Shown piece by piece: positions 1 through 6,614 of a DNA stretch of 14,012 nt; within the stretch, counting starts at the first letter, position 1, and each line of letters starts with the position of its first letter. The translations under genes were made by a program, and so were the position numbers. Origin of the DNA: JACJVV01 sp047603135 (GTDB lineage Archaea; Nanobdellota; Nanobdellia; Woesearchaeales; JACJVV01); NCBI GenBank assembly GCA_047603135.1, contig JBLKOW010000023.1, positions 1 to 14,012 of the forward strand. The letters run 5' to 3'. The notes under the pieces were generated by a model. That model was given only the letters and a program-made list of their open reading frames with translations, had not been told where the DNA came from and ran no database searches.

Positions 1-1022
1 TCTTTTGCATCATGACGGTAATCTGCAGTGATTGTTCCTGCAGCAATATTACATTTTTCGCCTAAAACTGAATGACCTATATAACAATGGTGCTTGGCTT
101 TTGTAGAGGGCATTATAACAGAATCAACAATTTCTCCTCGTATATTGCATTTATCCATTATAATTGTGTCTTTTCTGATATATGCATGTGGTCCGATAAT
201 ACAATTTTTTCCAATATATACAGGTCCTTCAATATAGGTGCCTGCTTTTATAATTGTGCCTTCTCCTATTATAACATTTCCTTGTATTATTACGTTTTCT
301 TCAATTACTACTTTTTTATGGATCTGTGCTTTTTTTTGTCTAAGTAATTGTACATTTGCTTCAAGATAATTCCAAGGGTAGCCAATAGGAAACCATTTTT
401 TTTGTATAGGTACTGTTTTAAAATCTTTATTCTTAAGAGCATATTCTTTAATAGCATCAGTTATTTCAAGTTCGCCACGTTTTGAAGGCTTAATTTTTTT
501 AACATCTTCACAGAATTCTTTTTTCACAAAATAACATCCTATATTTGCATTATTACCTACAAATGTATCTGGTTTTTCGATGAGATCAACTACGCAATTA
601 TTTTTTTCTATGAAAACGCCGTACTGTGAAGGATTATCGACTTTTTTTGTTAGTGCTCCGTGTTTTTGATTTATGAGTGTTTTAATATCTTCTTTACTAT
701 AAAGGTCATCTCCATTCATAATTACTATTTTTTCCTCTGTGATATAAGGTATACATTCTAAAACTGCGTGTCCTGTTCCCTTTTGTTCTTTTTGCTCAAC
801 GTATGTTATTGATAAATCAGGATATTTATTTTCAAGATGTTTTTGTATCATTTCTTTTTTGTATCCTACTACAATAATTATCTTAGAAAAATGTTCTTTA
901 AGGATATTGAGTGTGTAATCTATAATTGTTGTATCAAGAATAGGTAAAAGTGGTTTTGGTTTTGTCGCAGTAAGAGGTAATGTTCGTGTGGATTTTCCTG
1001 CACAAAGAAGTATTGCTTGCAT
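1..1022 (-). CDS. glmU: Bifunctional sugar-1-phosphate nucleotidylyltransferase/acetyltransferase (GlmU-type), 3' end cut by window
   Basis: Expected to acetylate glucosamine-1-phosphate and join the product to UTP, the last two steps to UDP-GlcNAc in the cytosol. My translation from 1022 starts MQAILLCAGKSTRTLPLT, a variant of the nucleotidyltransferase signature, followed by PKPLLPI. Further in are GTGHAV, VIMNGDD, RGELEITDAI and IGYPWNYLEAN, all typical of the N-terminal domain. From about residue 240, short hexapeptide-like repeats (VIIGEGTIIKAGTYI, VYIGKNCIIG) mark a left-handed beta-helix acyltransferase domain, and GTITADYRHD near the edge matches its conserved end. About 340 codons are visible and the stop lies beyond base 1. 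The ATG overlaps the glmM stop by one base (TAATG), and AGGTGA at 1029-1034 lies 6 bases upstream, so it is translated as an internal operon gene. Exact substrate preference cannot be read from the sequence. Confidence 0.93.
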   Translation of the reverse strand, partial: MQAILLCAGKSTRTLPLTATKPKPLLPILDTTIIDYTLNILKEHFSKIIIVVGYKKEMIQKHLENKYPDLSITYVEQKEQKGTGHAVLECIPYITEEKIVIMNGDDLYSKEDIKTLINQKHGALTKKVDNPSQYGVFIEKNNCVVDLIEKPDTFVGNNANIGCYFVKKEFCEDVKKIKPSKRGELEITDAIKEYALKNKDFKTVPIQKKWFPIGYPWNYLEANVQLLRQKKAQIHKKVVIEENVIIQGNVIIGEGTIIKAGTYIEGPVYIGKNCIIGPHAYIRKDTIIMDKCNIRGEIVDSVIMPSTKAKHHCYIGHSVLGEKCNIAAGTITADYRHDAK

Positions 1023-2440
1023 TAGATTTCACCTATTTCACTTTGTAATAATTCCATGATTTTTGAGGCATATTCATTTGCCTTGTTTTTGTCTTGGTGT
1101 TCAACCATGATTCGGCATTTTTGCTCTGTACCGGAATACCGTACTAGAACTCTTCCACTTTTTTTAACTTCTTCTTCGTATTTTTTAATGTGGTAATATG
1201 ATTCTAGTTTTTCTAAAGGTATTTTTTCTTTTACATTAACATTTATTAATGTTTGGGGGAAAAGAGGGATGCTTTTTCGCAGTTCAGATAGTTTCTTTTT
1301 AGTTTTGGTCATGTACTCTATAATTTGCAATCCTGCGATAATTCCATCACCTGTTGTTGAATAAGGATTAATAATGATATGGCCAGATTGTTCTCCACCT
1401 AATACGTACTTGTTCTTTTTCATTTCTTCAATGAGGTATTTGTCGCCTACTTTTGTTTTAATACATATAATTCCTTTTTTCTCAAGCCAGTTAATAATGC
1501 CTTGATTAGACATTATAGTTAGTACTACTGTATTTTGCGAGAGTTTATTTTCTTCATGGTACATTGCAGCTAGTAATGCTGTTATAGTATCTCCATCAAG
1601 AATTTCACCTTCCTCATCACACATAGTTATTCTATCAGCATCGCCATCAAGTGCAATCCCACATATTGCATTATGCTTTTTTACTAAGTCTTGTATTTTT
1701 TCTGGATGTAATGAACCACATGCTTCATTTATGTTAATGCCATTAGGTGTGTTTGCGTAAAGATGAGTTTGAAATCCACATTTTAAGAGAATTTGAGGAG
1801 CAATTTCATATGCTGCTCCATTTGCGCAATCAAGAACAATACTGCTCTTTGACTTATGCTTTATCGTTTTTTGTGCGTGGTTAATATATAATTCATTTAG
1901 ATTATTGTTTGCTTTTGTACTTTTTTCTTCATCATTTACTTTTTGATTTATTTTTTGCTCTATCTTAGTATTTTCTTTTTCTTGTGTTGTTTGATTACTT
2001 TTTTTTAGATTTATGTTTAGTGGTTCTTTTTTTAGATATTTCCATATCTTTTCTTCAATTTGATTTTCAATTTCTTCATTTAATTTGTTTCCATGCGTGT
2101 CGAATATTTTAATTCCATTGTGGTTGTAAGGATTGTGAGAAGCACTAATAACAATGCCTGCTGGAGCTTTTAATGTTTTTGTAATATAAGCTATTGCTGG
2201 AGTTGTTGATACCCCAAGAGATATGACACTACCGTTTTTACTTTCTATGCCTTTTTTTAGATATGTGAGAATTACATCTCCACTTTCTCGTGTATCTTTG
2301 CCAATGAGGATTGTTTTATTTTTTGTATTAAGTACGTCAACTATTGCTTTTCCTGCTGCGTACATAACTTCGTTAGTAATAGGAAGTATCCCAGCAATTC
2401 CTCGAATTCCGTCAGTTCCAAATAATTTTTCTTTTTTCAT
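1022..2440 (-). CDS. glmM: Phosphoglucosamine mutase
   Basis: Interconverts glucosamine-6-phosphate and glucosamine-1-phosphate, the middle step between GlmS and GlmU. The 472-residue protein has every hallmark of the alpha-D-phosphohexomutase fold: FGTDGIRG at residues 7-14, the phosphoserine loop SASHNP at 99-104 (catalytic Ser101), the Mg-binding loop DGDADR at 265-270, the sugar-recognition loop GEQSGH at 349-354, and the phosphate-binding loop RYSGTE at 434-439. It is more like the bacterial GlmM group than generic archaeal phosphomannomutases. Residues about 141-182 are a Lys/Asn/Gln/Glu-rich, low-complexity stretch that makes it longer than the roughly 445 residues usual for GlmM. Gln440 stands where Pro usually follows SGTE. 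The ATG at 2440 has no Shine-Dalgarno but a TATA box about 24 bases away, so it may have its own leaderless transcript as well as read-through from glmS. Confidence 0.95.
   Translation of the reverse strand: MKKEKLFGTDGIRGIAGILPITNEVMYAAGKAIVDVLNTKNKTILIGKDTRESGDVILTYLKKGIESKNGSVISLGVSTTPAIAYITKTLKAPAGIVISASHNPYNHNGIKIFDTHGNKLNEEIENQIEEKIWKYLKKEPLNINLKKSNQTTQEKENTKIEQKINQKVNDEEKSTKANNNLNELYINHAQKTIKHKSKSSIVLDCANGAAYEIAPQILLKCGFQTHLYANTPNGININEACGSLHPEKIQDLVKKHNAICGIALDGDADRITMCDEEGEILDGDTITALLAAMYHEENKLSQNTVVLTIMSNQGIINWLEKKGIICIKTKVGDKYLIEEMKKNKYVLGGEQSGHIIINPYSTTGDGIIAGLQIIEYMTKTKKKLSELRKSIPLFPQTLINVNVKEKIPLEKLESYYHIKKYEEEVKKSGRVLVRYSGTEQKCRIMVEHQDKNKANEYASKIMELLQSEIGEI
1029..1034 (-). promoter_or_regulatory. 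Shine-Dalgarno site of glmU
   Basis: On the minus strand AGGTGA lies inside the last codons of glmM, 6 bases before the glmU ATG. It supports the start at 1022 and translational coupling within the operon. Confidence 0.75.
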
Positions 2441-2458
2441 TTTGGCTTAGTTTTTTCT

Positions 2459-2468
2459 ATTTTTATAG
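2459..2468 (-). promoter_or_regulatory. Internal TATA box for glmM-glmU
   Basis: The minus strand reads CTATAAAAAT in the 54-base gap between glmS and glmM, centred about 24 bases from the glmM ATG. This is the spacing seen at the other leaderless genes here. With no Shine-Dalgarno before glmM, a second promoter inside the operon is plausible. Confidence 0.5.
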
Positions 2469-2494
2469 TTAGTAATATATTTTAATACTAAGTT

Positions 2495-4291
2495 TTATTT
2501 TACCGTTACACTTTTTGCAAGGTTTCTAGGTTTATCAGGGTCGCATTTTTTTGCTAAGGCAAGATAATATGCTAGCAATTGGAATGGGATAATAATACTA
2601 ATTGGTGAACTGAGCCCTGTATCTTTTATTTTAATCCATTCATCATATATGTCATTTTCTGTTTCACTTACTCCAATTAGGTATGCTCCTCGTGCCTTTA
2701 ATTCATCAGCGTTTGCTTGTATGCGACTTTCAGTTGCTGTGGTATTAATGACAATGCATGGAGTATTTTTTTCGATAAGGGCAATTGTTCCATGTTTTAA
2801 CTCTCCTCCGGGAAAGCCCTCGGCATGTATATAACTTACTTCTTTTATTTTTAAGGCTGCTTCCAGCGCTGTTGGATATGCTAAATCTCTGCCAATAATA
2901 AATAGGCTTTTAGCAGTATGAATTTTTTCAGCTATTTTTTTAATATTTGATCCGTTTTCTTGAATTAATGTTTTAACATGATTTTGTGCATACATTATTT
3001 GCTTTATACCTTCGTTCTTTTTTCCTACGCAGGCATATGCAAGGTATGTTAGCAACGATAGTTGGCTTGTATATGATTTGGTAGATAATACACTTATCTC
3101 TGGTCCTGCATTCATTAGTAATGTATGGTCTGCAAGTCGCATAACTGTAGACCCCATTACATTTGTTATTGCAATAGTTTTTACCCCTTTTTCTTGTGCT
3201 GTTTTCATTGCTTCTAAAACATCTGCAGTTTCTCCCGATTGCGATAATACTACCATTACTGTTTTATCTGTTAAAAATTCATGGTAATTACTAAATTCTG
3301 AAGCAATAACAACGTTGACGTGCTGTTTTGCTATGTGGGTAAATAAGTATGAGGCCGATACTGCTGCGTGATAACTTGTTCCGCATCCAACAAAAAATAC
3401 TCCTACTGCTTTTTTTAGTATGCTTAGTGCTTTCTCAATTACGTGAGGAGGATGCATAATTGCTTTTTTGATTGTTTTTTCTTGCTCATGAATCTCTTTT
3501 ATCATGAAATGTGGGTATGTGCCTTTTTTTGCTTCTTCTAAATTCCACATTATCTTTTCTTTTTTAATGTGCTCTTCTGTATATACGCCTGTTTTACCTA
3601 AACTCCATATTTGCGCGCCTTTTTTTGTTATGATGCCATACTGATTATCTTCTATATATGTTACTATGTTTGTGTGTTCTAAAAATGCTGGAACATCTGA
3701 TGCAAGAAACATTTCATGTGAACCATGGCCAATAACGAGGGGTGATTCTCGTTTTGCAAAAAAAAGTCCTTCTTCATCTTTAATTAAAAAAACAACTGCA
3801 AAACTTCCTTTTAATTTATTTAATGTTGTTTGAATTGCTTTTTCTACATTACTTGTTTCAAGGTGATATGCAAATAGGTTTGCAATTATTTCTGTATCTG
3901 TTTCGCTAATACTTGTGATATTCTTTTTTTCTAGAAATTCTTTAAGCTCACTATAATTTTCAATAATTCCGTTATGTACTATTGTTACTTTCTTATTGTA
4001 GCTTATATGTGGGTGGCTATTTACTTTTGTTACTTTTCCATTTGTTGCCCATCTTGTATGGGCAATGCCTTTATTTCCTTGTACTTCTTGACTATTTTCT
4101 TTGACTAATGTGTCAATATTTCCCACACTTTTGATGGTGGTAATTTTTTTGGAGGTGTTTGGTTCTTGAGAATTATGTTCAGAAATTGCAATCCCAGCAC
4201 TATCATACCCTCGATATTCTAGTTGTTTTAAGCACGTTAAGAGTAATGGCTGAGCTTCTCTTATTCCATAATATCCGACAATACCGCACAT
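2495..4291 (-). CDS. glmS: Glutamine--fructose-6-phosphate aminotransferase (isomerizing)
   Basis: Makes glucosamine-6-phosphate from fructose-6-phosphate and glutamine, the committed step into amino sugars. The 598-residue length is normal for the family. The N-terminal glutaminase domain starts MCGIVGYYG, with Cys2 as the nucleophile exposed after Met removal. It continues with YRGYDSAG, HTRWATNG (78-85), HNGIIENY (106-113) and SETDTE (129-134). Two SIS (sugar isomerase) domains follow: FFVGCGTSYHAA near residue 300 and LSQSGETADVLEA, then ALKIKEVSYIHAEGFPGGEL in the second. The C-terminus PRNLAKSVTVK is the conserved GlmS tail. It is the first gene of the glmS-glmM-glmU operon, read from a TATA box 25 bases upstream of its ATG with almost no 5' UTR. 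I see no glmS ribozyme-like leader and there is no room for one. Confidence 0.97.
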   Translation of the reverse strand: MCGIVGYYGIREAQPLLLTCLKQLEYRGYDSAGIAISEHNSQEPNTSKKITTIKSVGNIDTLVKENSQEVQGNKGIAHTRWATNGKVTKVNSHPHISYNKKVTIVHNGIIENYSELKEFLEKKNITSISETDTEIIANLFAYHLETSNVEKAIQTTLNKLKGSFAVVFLIKDEEGLFFAKRESPLVIGHGSHEMFLASDVPAFLEHTNIVTYIEDNQYGIITKKGAQIWSLGKTGVYTEEHIKKEKIMWNLEEAKKGTYPHFMIKEIHEQEKTIKKAIMHPPHVIEKALSILKKAVGVFFVGCGTSYHAAVSASYLFTHIAKQHVNVVIASEFSNYHEFLTDKTVMVVLSQSGETADVLEAMKTAQEKGVKTIAITNVMGSTVMRLADHTLLMNAGPEISVLSTKSYTSQLSLLTYLAYACVGKKNEGIKQIMYAQNHVKTLIQENGSNIKKIAEKIHTAKSLFIIGRDLAYPTALEAALKIKEVSYIHAEGFPGGELKHGTIALIEKNTPCIVINTTATESRIQANADELKARGAYLIGVSETENDIYDEWIKIKDTGLSSPISIIIPFQLLAYYLALAKKCDPDKPRNLAKSVTVK

Positions 4292-4312
4292 ATTTTTTCG
4301 AGGCTTGTTTCC

Positions 4313-4320
4313 TTTATAAA
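4313..4320 (-). promoter_or_regulatory. TATA box of the glm operon
   Basis: TTTATAAA, identical on both strands, is centred 25-26 bases from the glmS ATG, which predicts transcription starting at or near the start codon (leaderless mRNA). Confidence 0.7.
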
Positions 4321-4518
4321 TATAATTACAAGAATTCTTATACTATTCTTATTTTAATAGTTTTAAAATTAATATTTCTTTTTTTAGTTATTTTTAAAGC
4401 TTTATTTCTGTTTTTAATTTCTTAATAATCTTTATATCTCTTTTAATTTGCTTTTTAGTTTTTTAATTTTTTTTGATAGCTAAAATTTGATTAGAATATT
4501 ATAATTTTTTCCATAATA

Positions 4519-4526
4519 TTTATAAA
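4519..4526 (+). promoter_or_regulatory. TATA box of the winged-helix/S-layer-like gene
   Basis: TTTATAAA again, centred 25-26 bases upstream of the ATG at 4548. There is no Shine-Dalgarno, so leaderless expression is likely. Confidence 0.7.
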
Positions 4527-4547
4527 GAAACTTACGATGGTATTTTT

Positions 4548-5477
4548 ATGAATTCATTCATTGTAACCGAAAAAGAAGGGCTTCGTAAATATGCTCCTTG
4601 TACTATTTTTTCTTCAGATTTATTGTCCGCGATTAGTTCAAAACATGGTCATGCTATCTTAATCCTTTTAGGAAAGAATGCACTTTATGTTCATGATATT
4701 GCGCGTAGGTTGAATATCCCTCTTCAAACAGTGTATTATCATATTCAACGTTTGAAACCATTCTTAAAAGTAGTTGATACGCGAAAAGTGCGCGGTGTTA
4801 TTGCACATAAATATACTCTGCAATCTGGTGTACTTAGTTTTCTCGTAGCACCTCAATTTTCTGAGCATTCATTATTTTATTCTCAAAAATCAAAAACTTC
4901 TGATTCTATTTTTTTTGAACCTTTTATCCATGAAGGAGTTTTTAATGCAAAGATAGTTGTTGGTAGTCCTGATCCTCACGGTCCGTTTAAAGCTCGCGCT
5001 CGTGATGGTCATTATGCTGTTGATTTAGCATTATATTTAGGTACTTTTTCACGTCTTCATGAGTCTTTTTCAGTTGCTCTTGATGTTGATGTGGTTTTAG
5101 CTGAACTAGATGCAAATATTATTGTTGTTGGAGGACCAGTTACTAATTTAATCATGAATGCACTTTCACATGCACTTCCTGTTTCATTTATTGAAGAAAG
5201 ACAGTGGGCTTTAAAAGGTAAAAAACAAATTTATAATGATGATAGTGTTGGGCTTATTTGCAGAATTTCTCATCCTTTTTTCCCTGATAAATACATTATT
5301 TGTCTTGCAGGTATTCGTTTTTCAGGGACTAAAGCAGCAGTTATTGGATTAACACGAATGACTAAACTTGTTCTTTCTTCTTTTACTAATCAAAAATCAT
5401 TTTATGCAATTATTAACGGATTTGATCTTGATGGTGATGGTAAAATTGATTCAGTAGAATTACTTGAGAGTTCTTAG
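4548..5477 (+). CDS. Winged-helix DNA-binding protein with S-layer-like C-terminal region and EF-hand loop
   Basis: A 309-residue protein without signal peptide or membrane span. Residues about 22-92 look like an ArsR-type winged helix: a recognition segment IARRLNIPLQTVYYHIQRLK (51-70) and a wing around KVRGVIAHKYTL. Residues about 121-290 form a second domain with FIHEGVFNAKIVVGSPDPHG and IIVVGGPVTNLIM (191-203). The VVGGPxxN element and the order of motifs recall the C-terminal region of archaeal S-layer proteins; this resemblance is from memory. The last residues, DLDGDGKIDSVE (293-304), are a canonical EF-hand calcium loop with ligands at positions 1, 3, 5, 9 and 12. It is probably a cytoplasmic transcription factor whose second domain senses something. 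The gene is divergent from glmS, so amino-sugar or envelope control is an attractive inference, but no operator is visible. It ends with TAG, 43 bases from the convergent TrmB gene. Confidence 0.85.
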   Translation: MNSFIVTEKEGLRKYAPCTIFSSDLLSAISSKHGHAILILLGKNALYVHDIARRLNIPLQTVYYHIQRLKPFLKVVDTRKVRGVIAHKYTLQSGVLSFLVAPQFSEHSLFYSQKSKTSDSIFFEPFIHEGVFNAKIVVGSPDPHGPFKARARDGHYAVDLALYLGTFSRLHESFSVALDVDVVLAELDANIIVVGGPVTNLIMNALSHALPVSFIEERQWALKGKKQIYNDDSVGLICRISHPFFPDKYIICLAGIRFSGTKAAVIGLTRMTKLVLSSFTNQKSFYAIINGFDLDGDGKIDSVELLESS

Positions 5478-5520
5478 TTTTTATTGAGAATTTTGCATTC
5501 GAGAGTCAGATTTTTGGTAT

Positions 5521-6420
5521 TTAATTCCAATCTTTGAAATCCTCTATTCGCGTGCATCGTTTTTTTATATTGTCAAAATACTGTTCATATATTTCTACTG
5601 CTGAAGGATTCATTAAAATAAGGCCTTTTGTATGTGAATGATGCGTTAAGGCTAAGAAGACTTTTTTATCACTAATTAAAATCTGCATTGGAATAAACTC
5701 TTTTGCAACATATACTCTAATACTGCTTTGCTTAAGACGCTCTTTTACTTCTTGTATCATTTGAGCAAAAAACTTTTCTCCCATTTTTTCAATCATAATT
5801 TTTCGATGAATGTTGAGTGCTTCCTCCTCGACAATATATTCCATTGGTTTTTTCTTTTCATATGCATCCTCATATGCATGATAGATCATAAAGGTCATTT
5901 CTACGGTGGTATTTGAAAGTGTTGGGCGGTTTTCAATATAAAGACTTCTTACTTTTGAGAATGATGAGCTTTTTTTCGGATATAATACGAACGGAATGCT
6001 TCCATGTCTAATTATGTTTTTAAGAAAACGTGATTCTTTGAGAATTTGAATTGTTCTAAAAGAATAATCTTCACTAGTATCTATGCTAATGATCTCATCA
6101 ATTTTACTTTTTTTTTGTTCAATCAAATGCATAATAGAGTGCTGTTTTTGGACCATATTTTCAAACGTTTGTTTGAGAAATTCAGCAATATTTTGCTCAA
6201 AATTTTCTATAGTATATGTGTATGGTTTTTTTTCACTCTTGTCAATTAATTTTTTAGCAATAAGCTCATTAAGATGTTCATAAATTCTTCCTTTAGGGAT
6301 ATTTGTATTATTGCTTAGCTCATCTGCATTCATTGGTTTTCGAATTAGTTCTTGTAATATCAAAAGTTCTTTTCCATGCAAATTAAAGTTTTTGCCAAGT
6401 TCTTTTAGAATTTGTTCCAT
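5521..6420 (-). CDS. TrmB-family transcriptional regulator
   Basis: A 299-residue protein with an N-terminal winged helix (residues about 10-70). LTR-like segments GKELLILQELIRKPMNADEL and TNIPKGRIYEHLNELIAKKL match the TrmB/HTH signature, in which a helix binds DNA and a short wing (KSEKKPYTYTI) follows. Residues about 74-115 are helical and charged, as in the TrmB coiled-coil linker that forms dimers. The C-terminal half (about 120-299) resembles the effector part, ending with MQILISDKKVFLALTHH and LILMNPSAVEIYEQYF, as in TrmB proteins that lack the dedicated sugar-binding barrel. Known TrmB proteins respond to sugars, which would suit a gene near the glm operon, but the ligand cannot be read here. 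The ATG at 6420 has a TATA box 25-26 bases upstream. The gene is divergent from the unknown gene at 6615. Confidence 0.85.
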   Translation of the reverse strand: MEQILKELGKNFNLHGKELLILQELIRKPMNADELSNNTNIPKGRIYEHLNELIAKKLIDKSEKKPYTYTIENFEQNIAEFLKQTFENMVQKQHSIMHLIEQKKSKIDEIISIDTSEDYSFRTIQILKESRFLKNIIRHGSIPFVLYPKKSSSFSKVRSLYIENRPTLSNTTVEMTFMIYHAYEDAYEKKKPMEYIVEEEALNIHRKIMIEKMGEKFFAQMIQEVKERLKQSSIRVYVAKEFIPMQILISDKKVFLALTHHSHTKGLILMNPSAVEIYEQYFDNIKKRCTRIEDFKDWN

Positions 6421-6441
6421 ACTGATTTTACGTATCTATAC

Positions 6442-6449
6442 TATATAAA
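6442..6449 (-). promoter_or_regulatory. TATA box of the TrmB gene
   Basis: The minus strand reads TTTATATA, centred 25-26 bases from the ATG at 6420; a leaderless transcript is expected. Confidence 0.65.
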
Positions 6450-6518
6450 ATTTTTCTTTTCTATGGAAAAAACGTTTTTTCGTAGGTTAGATTTATAAAT
6501 ATGTATCACTTTACGTTA

Positions 6519-6526
6519 TTTATATT
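6519..6526 (+). promoter_or_regulatory. Candidate TATA box for the leader ORF and unknown gene
   Basis: TTTATATT is centred about 29 bases before the ATG of the 18-codon leader ORF at 6552. A second candidate, ATTTATAAAT at 6491-6500, would start transcription near 6520. Neither is at leaderless distance from the ATG at 6609/6615, so that gene must have a 5' leader. Confidence 0.4.
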
Positions 6527-6535
6527 AAAACAGTG

Positions 6536-6547
6536 TACATTTATGTA
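6536..6547. promoter_or_regulatory. Inverted repeat TACAT-TT-ATGTA, possible operator
   Basis: A perfect 5-base inverted repeat with a 2-base spacer lies just downstream of the candidate TATA box, in the divergent region beside the TrmB gene. This position would suit a repressor site, possibly for TrmB itself. Short AT-rich palindromes also occur by chance, so confidence is low. Confidence 0.3.
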
Positions 6548-6551
6548 TAAT

Positions 6552-6608
6552 ATGATGAGCATAAATGACTATTTAGATGATTGTTTGGGTATTTATCCAA
6601 TGTGGTGA
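6552..6608 (+). CDS. 18-codon leader ORF (uORF)
   Basis: Reads MMSINDYLDDCLGIYPMW and ends with TGA at 6606-6608, directly followed by an ATG at 6609 in the same frame. It has ordinary amino-acid composition and a plausible TATA box upstream. Its TGA lies within GGTGA (6604-6608), which is also the best Shine-Dalgarno site for the downstream gene, so the two could be translationally coupled. It may be a leader peptide, a chance ORF, or an N-terminal extension if TGA were read through. Confidence 0.35.
   Translation: MMSINDYLDDCLGIYPMW
6604..6608 (+). promoter_or_regulatory. Shine-Dalgarno site of the unknown gene
   Basis: GGTGA lies 6 bases upstream of the ATG at 6615, good archaeal spacing, but directly against the ATG at 6609. 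This favours 6615 as the real start. Confidence 0.55.
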
Positions 6609-6614
6609 ATGGAA

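Larger units (their letters stand above)
4292..4547. other. Divergent intergenic region between glmS and the winged-helix gene
   Basis: These 256 bases are very AT-rich and contain the two divergent TATA boxes, one near each end. The 190 or so bases between them are mostly T-runs and TTTTAA-like words. I see no ORF with a credible start, no hairpin worth naming and no RNA gene. It is the longest gene-free stretch in the window. Confidence 0.7.

Noticed and set aside
72..347. Open frame on the + strand opposite glmU
   Set aside because: Composition (many Tyr, Phe, Asn) and full overlap with the conserved glmU beta-helix repeats show it to be a shadow.
2223..4425. Several + strand frames opposite glmM and glmS
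   Set aside because: They overlap conserved catalytic regions of the minus-strand genes and have no promoter or Shine-Dalgarno of their own.
4320..4518. Possible small RNA or riboswitch in the glmS upstream region
   Set aside because: The stretch is T-rich and lacks stable stems, and glmS appears leaderless.
5728..6283. Three + strand frames opposite the TrmB gene
   Set aside because: They lie within a gene with a clear winged-helix domain and look like A/T-driven chance frames rich in Phe and Ile.
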